Assembly: GCA_934454145.1 (NCBI GenBank)
Contig: CAKSFT010000004.1
Coordinates: 186,001 to 250,000 of the forward strand
Reading direction: 5' to 3'
From: an uncultured Clostridia bacterium
GTDB lineage: Bacteria > Bacillota > Clostridia > UBA1381
DNA: 64,000 nucleotides
In this document: one piece after another, positions 18,669 through 26,922 of the stretch
How the letters are laid out: the number at the start of each line of letters is the position of its first letter
How positions within the stretch are numbered: position 1 is the stretch's first letter
The notes under the pieces: generated by a model
Seen by the model: only the letters and a program-made list of their open reading frames with translations
Databases searched by the model: none
Told to the model about the DNA's origin: nothing
Program-made: the position numbers and the translations under genes

Positions 18669-19799
18669 ATGAAAGCAGGAATAATAACATTCCATCGCGC
18701 AATCAATTATGGTGCTGTATTGCAATGCTATGCCCTTTGCAATACCATAAAAAATTTGGGACACAATTGTGAAATTATCGACTATCGCTGTGAATCAATC
18801 GAAAATCAGTATTCACCGCTGTATCCCCTGAAAAATTCCCGCTCGCTTAAGTATTCAGTATATGTAATGATAAACAAGTTTTTTCCTATGGCAAAAAAGA
18901 AAAGAATATTTGATAAGTTTATTGACAAATATCTGGATATGAGTGAAAGCTACACAAAAGATAATATCGGTACAATTACAAAAAAATATGATAAATTTAT
19001 CACCGGAAGCGATCAGGTCTGGAATTATAATCATTCAAATTTTGACAAAAACTACTTCCTTGATTTTGTAGATGATTCCTCAAAAAAATGCTCCTATGCC
19101 GCCAGCATAGGCTTAAGTTCCATCCCGGACAATGTGAGAGAAGAATATATAAGACTGTTGAAAGACTTTGCACATATATCTGTGCGTGAAGCGACAGCTA
19201 AAAATTTGATTAGTAACTTGCTACCCCCCCCCCAGAAAAATATACATGTTTCTGCTGACCCCGCTCTTTTGCTGACAAAAAATGATTGGAATAAACTGAT
19301 GACCGGATATAAAAATAAATACGGAAAATATGTGTTAGTGTATGAACTTATCCCATCAGTTTCGTTGCTTCAGTATGCACAAAAATATGCAAAAGAAAAC
19401 AACTGTAAAGTTATAAGAATTATTTCTGAAGGAAAAGAAAAGCATGCGGATAATGTAAAAAATCTATATGGCGTCAGCCCACAGCAATTTCTTGGTTTGA
19501 TTGACAATGCACATGCAGTTTTCACAAACTCTTTCCACGGGACAGCTTTTTCGCTGAATTTTGGGAAAAATGTTTTTGTTGAAACACTTAAAGGTACATA
19601 TGCATCATTAAATTCCAGAATATATGACCTGCTGGAATTATGTCATGCCACAGACAGAATAATTACCGACCATATAGGCGATATAGATGCCGCATCTCTT
19701 GAAATAATCAAACAGGAGCTTGAAAAAAAACGCGAAGAAGGGCTTGCCTTCCTGCAAGATATTCTGGCGGATACAAACCACATCAAACAAAACATATAA
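18669..19799 (+). CDS. Polysaccharide pyruvyl transferase family protein (copy 2, with a 10-C tract)
   Basis: 376 residues from ATG 18669, preceded by GAGGAA at 18656-18661; an ATG at 18654 is in frame but has no good site. KAGIITFHRAINYGAVLQCYAL is the standard start of the subgroup paired with FrhB-like proteins; ITGSDQVWNYNH, CSYAASIGLSS and FTNSFHGTAFSLNF complete the family pattern (the SFHGT stretch holds the conserved His). Copy 1 at 14813 belongs to another branch. Bases 19224-19233 are ten consecutive C residues coding for the Pro residues in LLPPPQK, an unusual run in this AT-leaning gene. Confidence 0.85.
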   Translation: MKAGIITFHRAINYGAVLQCYALCNTIKNLGHNCEIIDYRCESIENQYSPLYPLKNSRSLKYSVYVMINKFFPMAKKKRIFDKFIDKYLDMSESYTKDNIGTITKKYDKFITGSDQVWNYNHSNFDKNYFLDFVDDSSKKCSYAASIGLSSIPDNVREEYIRLLKDFAHISVREATAKNLISNLLPPPQKNIHVSADPALLLTKNDWNKLMTGYKNKYGKYVLVYELIPSVSLLQYAQKYAKENNCKVIRIISEGKEKHADNVKNLYGVSPQQFLGLIDNAHAVFTNSFHGTAFSLNFGKNVFVETLKGTYASLNSRIYDLLELCHATDRIITDHIGDIDAASLEIIKQELEKKREEGLAFLQDILADTNHIKQNI

Positions 19800-19860
19800 A
19801 TTAATTTATTCAGAATATGGTCCCAATAAAAACCGTAAACAGAAGGGGTTGACAAATTAT

Positions 19861-21009
19861 ATGGAAATGGTGCAAAAAAACAAATTCCAATGTACAGGAT
19901 GCGGAGTTTGCCGCTATAAGTGCCCAAAAGACGCAATCACAATGTCACGAGATGATGAGGGTTTTCTATATCCCTTTATTGATACAAAACAATGTATAAA
20001 ATGCAACTTATGCAGAGATATATGCCCTAACCATAATGTCGTGAATGAGTATGAATCAAAAGTATATGCTGTAAAAAACAAAAATGACGACATTCGTAAA
20101 AAAAGCACTTCCGGCGGATTATTTACAGTGTTGTCCAATAGTTTTATCAAGAATCTCGACGTTGTGTGCGGCTGTGTCTTGGATGAAGAACTTAACCCCG
20201 TACATATTGTGACCAATGTCCCCGAACAACGGGACTCTATGCGCGATTCAAAATATGTTCAAAGCGACATACATGATATTTTCCCCGTTATTGAACCTTT
20301 CCTGAATGCCGGAAAAAAAGTTTTGTTTACCGGTACACCTTGTCAAACCGCCGCGGTTCTCAAGGCTTTTGAGAATCACAAAAACATCTCATGTTTATAT
20401 ACATGCGATATAGTATGCCATGGGGTTCCAAGCCCGCAAATATTTAAAGAGCATGTTGCTTACCTTGAAAAAAAACATCATTCAAAAATACTTGGAGCTA
20501 AATTCAGAGCAAAAGAATTGGGATGGGGAAAAAGCAACAAACGCATGATTAAATTTTATACGGACAAAGGCGTGTTGTACGACGAATTGTTTTATAAATT
20601 ATATTTTAATTTTAATATCATTTCAAGACCGTCATGTGAACATTGCCAATTTGCAAGCCTTCACCGCAATTCTGATTTCACTATTGGCGATTTTTGGGGA
20701 ATTGAAAAGTTTTACCCTGATTTTTATGATGAACTTGGCGTTTCCCTTATGTTGGTTAACACAGAAAAAGGCGAACGCCTAATGAACGAAATAAAAGATG
20801 AACTGAATATAAAAGTAAGCACAAAAGAGTATTGCGTAAAAGAAAATCCGCGCCTGGAAACACCCCCCATATTTGACAAACGACGCGCAAAGCTATTTGA
20901 CGACTATAAAAAACACGGATATCCATATATAGTAAAAAATTATATTACTCCATCAATATTTACACGGATAAAGAAAAAATTTATAACCAAATTAAAAGGA
21001 GTGCATTAA
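19861..21009 (+). CDS. FrhB-like iron-sulfur protein of polysaccharide loci (copy 2)
   Basis: 382 residues from ATG 19861 (AGAAGGGG ends 12 bases upstream); the open frame reaches back to 19720, but that part overlaps the previous gene and is not family-like. Two 4Fe-4S motifs: Cys11-x2-Cys14-x2-Cys17-x3-Cys21-Pro and Cys45-x2-Cys48-x2-Cys51-x3-Cys55-Pro. The rest parallels copy 1: STSGGLFTVLSN, GTPCQTAAVL, DIVCHGVPSPQIF, RPSCEHCQFASL, TIGDFWGIEKF. Its role is unknown. A 61-base gap to the preceding stop is the largest in the operon. Confidence 0.8.
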   Translation: MEMVQKNKFQCTGCGVCRYKCPKDAITMSRDDEGFLYPFIDTKQCIKCNLCRDICPNHNVVNEYESKVYAVKNKNDDIRKKSTSGGLFTVLSNSFIKNLDVVCGCVLDEELNPVHIVTNVPEQRDSMRDSKYVQSDIHDIFPVIEPFLNAGKKVLFTGTPCQTAAVLKAFENHKNISCLYTCDIVCHGVPSPQIFKEHVAYLEKKHHSKILGAKFRAKELGWGKSNKRMIKFYTDKGVLYDELFYKLYFNFNIISRPSCEHCQFASLHRNSDFTIGDFWGIEKFYPDFYDELGVSLMLVNTEKGERLMNEIKDELNIKVSTKEYCVKENPRLETPPIFDKRRAKLFDDYKKHGYPYIVKNYITPSIFTRIKKKFITKLKGVH

Positions 21010-21010
21010 C

Positions 21011-22057
21011 ATGTTCAAAAACAAAACATTACTCATAACAGGCGGAACGGGGTCTTTCGGCAATGCTGTCCTGAACCGTTTTCTCCAAACCGATATAGGC
21101 GAAATACGCATATTCTCGCGCGATGAAAAAAAGCAGGACGATATGCGTCATGAGTATCAGGTGCAATATCCGGAGGCAAGCAGTAAAATCAAGTTCTACA
21201 TAGGCGATGTGCGTGACCCGCAAAGTGTGAAAAATGCCATGCATGGCGTAGACTATATATTCCACGCGGCGGCACTCAAGCAAGTCCCCTCCTGTGAATT
21301 TTTCCCGGTTGAAGCCGTGAAAACAAATGTGCTCGGCACCGACAATGTGTTGACCGCAGCCATAGATGAAGGCGTAAAAAAAGTTATATGCCTCTCCACC
21401 GACAAAGCAGCATACCCCGTAAATGCCATGGGCACATCAAAAGCAATGATGGAAAAGGTTGTTGTGTCAAAATCAAGAACCGTTTCGCCGGACAAAACCC
21501 TTATCTGCTGCACACGATACGGCAATGTCATGTGCTCGCGCGGTTCTGTAATCCCGCTCTGGATTGAGCAGATAAAGGAAGGGGAACCCATCACCATCAC
21601 AGAACCGAAAATGACAAGATTTATCATGAGCCTTGAAGAAGCTGTGGAATTGGTTATCTTTGCATTTACAAATGCCGACAGCGGTGATATAATGGTACAA
21701 AAAGCCCCGGCATGCACCATTGAGGTGCTTGCAAAAGCAGTAAAAGAGTTGTTTGACAAGGAAAATAATTCTCCGATAAAGGTAATCGGCATACGCCACG
21801 GCGAAAAAATGTACGAAACATTGCTCACAAACGAAGAATGTGCGCATGCCGTGGACATGGGCAATTTCTACAGAGTCCCGGCGGACAAGCGCGACCTGAA
21901 TTATGACAAATACTTCAAAGACGGTGATGCAAAGAGAAATCCCCTCACAGAGTTTAATTCAAACAACACGGAGCTTTTGGATGTAGAACAAGTCAAGGAA
22001 AAACTGCTGTCGCTGAAATACATCAGAGATGAGCTGGCAAGTCAGGAGATAAAATAA
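21011..22057 (+). CDS. capE: UDP-N-acetylglucosamine 4,6-dehydratase (5-inverting), CapE/FnlA type
   Basis: 348 residues (S. aureus CapE is of similar size). Extended short-chain dehydrogenase with GGTGSFG at 11-17 for NAD(P) binding, and STDKAAYPVNAMGTSK at about 129-144. The usual catalytic Tyr is Met140, with Lys144 after three residues; Met at this point is a known trait of CapE-type inverting dehydratases, unlike Tyr in FlaA1. It performs the first step from UDP-GlcNAc toward UDP-N-acetyl-L-fucosamine. capF and capG follow directly in pathway order. Confidence 0.9.
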   Translation: MFKNKTLLITGGTGSFGNAVLNRFLQTDIGEIRIFSRDEKKQDDMRHEYQVQYPEASSKIKFYIGDVRDPQSVKNAMHGVDYIFHAAALKQVPSCEFFPVEAVKTNVLGTDNVLTAAIDEGVKKVICLSTDKAAYPVNAMGTSKAMMEKVVVSKSRTVSPDKTLICCTRYGNVMCSRGSVIPLWIEQIKEGEPITITEPKMTRFIMSLEEAVELVIFAFTNADSGDIMVQKAPACTIEVLAKAVKELFDKENNSPIKVIGIRHGEKMYETLLTNEECAHAVDMGNFYRVPADKRDLNYDKYFKDGDAKRNPLTEFNSNNTELLDVEQVKEKLLSLKYIRDELASQEIK

Positions 22058-23211
22058 TGAAAGTTTTGGTTACCGGTGCAAAGGGATTTGTCGGCAAGAA
22101 CCTTTGCGAAACACTGAAAAACATAAAAGACGGAAAGGACCGCACGCGCGGGGTGCAGATTGACGAAATCTTTGAATATGACATTGACTCCCCTGAAAAC
22201 ATGCTTGATACATACACAAAAGAATGTGATTTTGTGTTCCATCTTGCCGGCGTAAACCGCCCAAAAGATGAAGAAGAATTTATGAAGGGAAACTTTGGCT
22301 TTACCTCTGTGATTCTGGACAGCCTGAAAAAGCACGGCAACAAGTGCCCGTTTTTAATCACATCATCAATCCAGGCGGCGCTTGACAATCCATACGGCAA
22401 AAGCAAAAAGGCCGGGGAAGACCTGATATTCTCATACGGCACAGAAAACGGTGTAAAAACCCTTGTATACCGCTTAGCCAATGTTTTTGGAAAATGGTGC
22501 AGACCAAATTATAACAGCGCCGTTGCGACATTCTGCTACAACATCGCTCACTCGCTCCCGATAACGGTAAACAACCGCGAGCACATGATGACGCTTGTTT
22601 ATATTGATGACGTTGTGGACGAGCTTATACATGCTCTTTGCGGACATGCTTATAAAGAAAACGATTTTTGCAAAATCCCGGTTGAACACAAAATAAAGCT
22701 GGGCGAAATTGCAGATATGCTTTACAGCTTCAAAGAAAGCAGAACAACAAAAATCGTCCCCGATATGACAGAAGGGTCATTTTCCAAAAAGCTGTATTCC
22801 ACATATCTTTCATACCTTGAACCGGACGATTTTTCATATAAGCTGAACATGAACTGCGATGCACGCGGAAGCTTCACCGAGATTCTGCGCACCGAGAAGT
22901 CCGGGCAATTCAGCGTGAATATTTCCAAACCCGGCATAACAAAGGGGCAGCACTGGCATCACACAAAATGCGAGAAATTTGTCGTAGTAAGCGGACACGG
23001 GCTGATTCAACTGAGAAAAATCGGCACTGACGATGTGATAAACTATGAAGTCGGCGGCGAGGAAATAACCGTTGTCGACATGATTCCCGGTTATACGCAT
23101 AATATTATAAATCTTTCGGATTCAAAAGACCTTGTGACCTTTATGTGGTGCAATGAATGTTTTGACCCCCAAAAACCCGACACTTATTTTGAAGAGGTGG
23201 AGAAGAAATGA
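22057..23211 (+). CDS. capF: Bifunctional UDP-sugar epimerase/reductase CapF (FnlB)
   Basis: 384 residues in two domains. Residues 1 to about 250 form a short-chain dehydrogenase (VLVTGAKGFVGKNL; the reductase site), and the C-terminal about 120 residues a cupin, with metal-binding histidines in KGQHWHHTKCEKF. In CapF the cupin carries out C3 epimerisation and the dehydrogenase reduces C4, yielding UDP-N-acetyl-L-talosamine. Its ATG shares one base with the capE stop (TAATG), which indicates translational coupling. Confidence 0.92.
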   Translation: MKVLVTGAKGFVGKNLCETLKNIKDGKDRTRGVQIDEIFEYDIDSPENMLDTYTKECDFVFHLAGVNRPKDEEEFMKGNFGFTSVILDSLKKHGNKCPFLITSSIQAALDNPYGKSKKAGEDLIFSYGTENGVKTLVYRLANVFGKWCRPNYNSAVATFCYNIAHSLPITVNNREHMMTLVYIDDVVDELIHALCGHAYKENDFCKIPVEHKIKLGEIADMLYSFKESRTTKIVPDMTEGSFSKKLYSTYLSYLEPDDFSYKLNMNCDARGSFTEILRTEKSGQFSVNISKPGITKGQHWHHTKCEKFVVVSGHGLIQLRKIGTDDVINYEVGGEEITVVDMIPGYTHNIINLSDSKDLVTFMWCNECFDPQKPDTYFEEVEKK

Positions 23212-24350
23212 ATAAATTGAAACTCATGACAATAATCGGCACACGCCCTGAAATTATACGCCTGAGTGCTTGTATAAAAGCGTGCGACAAATATTTTAAT
23301 CAGATTTTGGTGCATACGGGTCAAAACTGGGACTATACCCTCAACCAAGTTTTTTTTGACGACCTTGGTCTGCGCGCACCGGACTACTATCTTGACGCTG
23401 TCGGCAGCAATCTCGGAGAAACTATGGGCAACATCATCGCAAAGTCGTATGAGCTTATGGAAAAAGAAAAACCGGACGCGGTTTTTGTTTTGGGCGACAC
23501 CAATTCCTGTCTTTCCGTAATCGGTGCAAAAAGACTGCATATCCCAATCTTCCACATGGAAGCAGGCAACAGATGCTTTGACGAATGTCTTCCCGAGGAA
23601 ACAAACAGGCGTATCGTTGACATCATATCCGACGTAAACTTGTGCTATTCGGAGCATGCCAGAAGATATCTGAATGCTTCGGGTGTAGCAAAAGAGCGCA
23701 CATATGTTGTCGGTTCCCCCATGGCAGAGGTTTTGAAAAGCAATCTCGAACAGATAAAAAACAGCCGTATACTGGAAACACTGGGGCTTTCAAAAGGCAA
23801 ATATATCCTTTTGTCGGCGCATCGTGAAGAAAACATCGACACGGAACAGAACTTTTTCAACCTCATGAATGCCGTAAACGCAATGGCAGAAAAGTATGAC
23901 ATGCCTATACTTTATTCGTGTCACCCAAGAAGCAAAAAATTTATAGAAAAAAGAGGATTCACCTTTGACAAGCGTGTCATACAGCATCAACCGCTGGGAT
24001 TCCACGATTACAACAATCTCCAGATGAATGCCTTTGCCGTCGTTTCGGACAGCGGCACACTCCCCGAGGAAAGCAGTTTCTTCCTCTCTGTCGGCAACCC
24101 GATACCGGCAGTGTGCATAAGAACCAGCACAGAGCGCCCCGAGGCGCTTGACAAAGGCAACTTTATACTGGCAGGCATCACAACCGACCAGGTTTTGAGA
24201 GCCGTTGACACAGCCGTAGAGATGAACAAAAACGGTGACCTTGGCATACCCGTGCCGAACTATACCGATGAAAATGTATCAGTAAAAGTCGTAAAACTTA
24301 TCCAAAGCTACACCGGAATCGTAAACAAGATGGTGTGGCGCAAAAATTAA
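23208..24350 (+). CDS. capG: UDP-N-acetyl-L-talosamine 2-epimerase CapG (FnlC, WecB-like)
   Basis: 380 residues, the standard length for WecB-like non-hydrolysing 2-epimerases. TIIGTRPEIIRL, HTGQNWDYTLNQVFFDDLGL, FVLGDTNSCLS, HMEAGNRCFDECLPEETNRR and SDSGTLPEESSF are all family hallmarks. In this gene order it catalyses the last step to UDP-N-acetyl-L-fucosamine, so the polymer probably contains L-FucNAc. ATGA overlap with capF. Confidence 0.92.
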   Translation: MNKLKLMTIIGTRPEIIRLSACIKACDKYFNQILVHTGQNWDYTLNQVFFDDLGLRAPDYYLDAVGSNLGETMGNIIAKSYELMEKEKPDAVFVLGDTNSCLSVIGAKRLHIPIFHMEAGNRCFDECLPEETNRRIVDIISDVNLCYSEHARRYLNASGVAKERTYVVGSPMAEVLKSNLEQIKNSRILETLGLSKGKYILLSAHREENIDTEQNFFNLMNAVNAMAEKYDMPILYSCHPRSKKFIEKRGFTFDKRVIQHQPLGFHDYNNLQMNAFAVVSDSGTLPEESSFFLSVGNPIPAVCIRTSTERPEALDKGNFILAGITTDQVLRAVDTAVEMNKNGDLGIPVPNYTDENVSVKVVKLIQSYTGIVNKMVWRKN

Positions 24351-24363
24351 AACAAAGGACATT

Positions 24364-25545
24364 ATGGCCATGAAAACTGTCTGCAACTTTTTGATAAGCG
24401 CTGTCAGGGCTGCACTGACCGACTGTAAAGCACAGCAGCCTCCCGAAAATTTTGACTGGAACCGCTTTGCAAAACTCACAAAAAGACACAAAGTGTCTGC
24501 CATTGTCAGCTCCGGGCTGTATGCCTCCGGGATTGTACCGCCAAAGGAAATAAAAGACAAGCTTGAACTTGAAACAAGCCTGTTTTTGCTTCTCGACGTA
24601 AATCAGAAAACCGCCGCCGCAGAGCTTTTTCAAGGCTTTGAATCGCACAGGCTTGCATATATGCCCATGAAAGGATACAATATAAAGAAATTTTATCCGA
24701 AAAGTTATATGCGTTATATGTGTGACATTGACATACTGATTGACGATTCAAGATATGCCGAATATTCCTCTGTCATGGCGGATTTGGGATATGTTGAAGA
24801 AAACGAAAGCGACCATGAACACATATTTACAAAAAAACCGCTGATAAATATTGAGCTCCACAAAAGAATTGTCCCCAGCTATGACACCGATTTGTACGGA
24901 TATTATGGCGACGGATGGAGCAAAGCGGAAAAGGCATCGGGCGAATATGGATATTCGTACTCAGGCGAGAACCAATATATTTACCTTGTGGTTCACCTTG
25001 CAAAACATTACCGCAGTGCAGGGATAGGGTTGATTCATTTTATTGACTTGTATGTCATAAACAGCAAAACCCAATATGACCGCGGCTATATAGACAGCGA
25101 ACTGAAAAACCTCGGGCTTTATGAGTTTCACCAAAACATACTGAAGCTTTTGGGGGTATGGTTTTGTGGCAGTGAAGATGACAAAACAACAGCCGCCATG
25201 ACAAGACACATATTTCTGAGCGGAGCATATGGGAACGCACAAAACCGCGCCGCCGCCGAAACCCTGCGCGGTGTCAAAAAATATGGGAACAAAAAAGCAT
25301 CACACAGGGCAAAAAAAATGGAAATGATTTTCCCTTCGCCAAAGGCGCTTTCGGAAAGTTTCCCTGTCTTGAAAAAACATCCGGCTCTATATCCGTTTTT
25401 ATTGCTTTTCAGGAATGTGCGTGCGCTCTTGTTCCGTCGCAAGAAAGCAACAGATTATATGGAAAAAATAAAACCTGCAGATGAAAAACAAACAGACATG
25501 CTGGCATCTCACCTGGAAGATGTCGGGCTTAAAAATAAGGAGTGA
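24364..25545 (+). CDS. Nucleotidyltransferase-fold protein (NTP_transf_5 family)
   Basis: 393 residues. The central MPMKGYNIKKFYPKSYMRYM, then CDIDILIDDSRY carries the Asp-x-Asp metal site of the nucleotidyltransferase fold; the family is annotated as uncharacterised nucleotidyltransferase and is frequent in capsule and lantibiotic loci. Its substrate is unknown. ATG 24364 and ATG 24370 are both possible after AAAGGA (24354-24359); the second has better spacing. It is placed between the FucNAc genes and UDP-glucose dehydrogenase. Confidence 0.75.
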   Translation: MAMKTVCNFLISAVRAALTDCKAQQPPENFDWNRFAKLTKRHKVSAIVSSGLYASGIVPPKEIKDKLELETSLFLLLDVNQKTAAAELFQGFESHRLAYMPMKGYNIKKFYPKSYMRYMCDIDILIDDSRYAEYSSVMADLGYVEENESDHEHIFTKKPLINIELHKRIVPSYDTDLYGYYGDGWSKAEKASGEYGYSYSGENQYIYLVVHLAKHYRSAGIGLIHFIDLYVINSKTQYDRGYIDSELKNLGLYEFHQNILKLLGVWFCGSEDDKTTAAMTRHIFLSGAYGNAQNRAAAETLRGVKKYGNKKASHRAKKMEMIFPSPKALSESFPVLKKHPALYPFLLLFRNVRALLFRRKKATDYMEKIKPADEKQTDMLASHLEDVGLKNKE

Positions 25546-25550
25546 AAATC

Positions 25551-26735
25551 ATGAAAATAGCGATTGCGGGCACAGGTTATGTGGGACTTTCAAATGCTGT
25601 GCTTCTGGCACAACACAACGAGGTCACGGCAGTAGACATTATCCCCGAAAAGGTTGAGATGATAAACAAAAAAAAATCCCCGATAATTGACAAAGAAATT
25701 GAAGATTATCTGAAAAACAAGCCCCTGAACCTCACCGCCACCACAGACGGCGACAGTGCATATAAAGAGGCGGACTTTATCATTATTTCAACACCGACAA
25801 ATTATGATGAAAAACTAAACTACTTCAACACCTCTTCGGTGGAAAGTGCCATAGAACAGGCAATGAAAGTGAACAAGAATGCAATAATTGTCATAAAATC
25901 CACCGTACCTGTCGGCTATACCGAGTCTGTGCGCAATAAATATAATAACAAAAACATAATCTTTTCCCCCGAGTTCTTGCGTGAGGGGAGGGCACTTTAT
26001 GACAACCTTTATCCCTCGAGGATTATTGTCGGCTCGCCCGAAGATGACTGCGAAATCCGCAAAAAAGCAAAGCTTTTTTCCTCACTTCTGGCAGAAGGAG
26101 CAATAAAAGAAAACATTGATATATTACACATAAATCCCACCGAAGCAGAAGCAGTGAAGCTGTTTGCCAACACATATCTTGCACTGCGTGTGGCATTTTT
26201 CAACGAGCTGGACACTTATGCAGAACTGCGCGGGCTGAACACAAAACAAATCATAGAGGGTGTAGGGCTTGACCCGAGAATCGGTAATCACTACAACAAT
26301 CCGTCATTTGGATACGGCGGCTATTGCCTGCCAAAGGATACAAAACAGCTTTTGGCAAACTATGAGGATGTGCCGAACAACATTATCGCCGCGATAGTCG
26401 ACGCAAACAGAACCCGCAAGGACTTTATTGCAGAGAGAATTCTTGAAAAGAACCCGACTGTTGTCGGGATATACCGCCTTACAATGAAATCAGGTTCTGA
26501 CAACTTCCGCCAAAGCTCAATCCAGGGGGTCATGAAGAGAATAAAAGCAAAGGGCATCGAAGTCGTGATATACGAGCCGACCCTGAAGGAAGACAAATTT
26601 TTCAACTCCAGGGTTATAACTGACCTTGACGAATTTAAGCGCATATCCGATGTGATACTTGCCAACCGCTACAACAATGAAATTGCAGATGTTCTTGACA
26701 AGGTGTATACGCGAGATTTATATTTCAGAGATTGA
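25551..26735 (+). CDS. ugd: UDP-glucose 6-dehydrogenase
   Basis: 394 residues from ATG 25551 (AAGGAG at 25537-25542; a GTG at 25542 sits inside that site). KIAIAGTGYVGLSNAVLLAQ is the NAD-binding start; STVPVGYTE and FSPEFLREGRALYD are conserved; Cys259 in GYGGYCLPKDT is the catalytic thiol. It oxidises UDP-glucose to UDP-glucuronate, which points to an acidic sugar in the polymer and a possible substrate for the TupA-like enzyme. Last gene of the operon; a strong terminator follows at 26751. Confidence 0.93.
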   Translation: MKIAIAGTGYVGLSNAVLLAQHNEVTAVDIIPEKVEMINKKKSPIIDKEIEDYLKNKPLNLTATTDGDSAYKEADFIIISTPTNYDEKLNYFNTSSVESAIEQAMKVNKNAIIVIKSTVPVGYTESVRNKYNNKNIIFSPEFLREGRALYDNLYPSRIIVGSPEDDCEIRKKAKLFSSLLAEGAIKENIDILHINPTEAEAVKLFANTYLALRVAFFNELDTYAELRGLNTKQIIEGVGLDPRIGNHYNNPSFGYGGYCLPKDTKQLLANYEDVPNNIIAAIVDANRTRKDFIAERILEKNPTVVGIYRLTMKSGSDNFRQSSIQGVMKRIKAKGIEVVIYEPTLKEDKFFNSRVITDLDEFKRISDVILANRYNNEIADVLDKVYTRDLYFRD

Positions 26736-26745
26736 TATAACAAAT

Positions 26746-26785
26746 AAAAATACCACTTCAAGGTAACTTGAAGTGGTATTTTATT
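26746..26785 (+). terminator. Terminator of the polysaccharide operon
   Basis: A 12 bp perfect stem (26751-26762 with 26767-26778, loop GTAA) is flanked by A5 on the left and TTTT on the right, so it could work in both directions. It ends the 26 kb operon. Confidence 0.9.
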
Positions 26786-26875
26786 TATCCGTTTTCTAAA
26801 ACATCAAAAGCTTTTTATCGCGCAATCCAAACGATTATTCGAATCATTTTCAAGCAAACCAAACAAATTACAAAC

Positions 26876-26909
26876 AAAAAAGGACTAACCGAAGTTAGTC
26901 CTTTTTTAT
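26876..26909 (-). terminator. Terminator of the SLH surface protein gene
   Basis: Perfect 9 bp stem AGGACTAAC / GTTAGTCCT around CGAA, with A-rich left and T-rich right flanks. It lies 14 bases beyond the stop codon of the surface protein gene on the - strand and can act in both orientations. Confidence 0.88.
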
Positions 26910-26922
26910 ATCTCACACTGAA

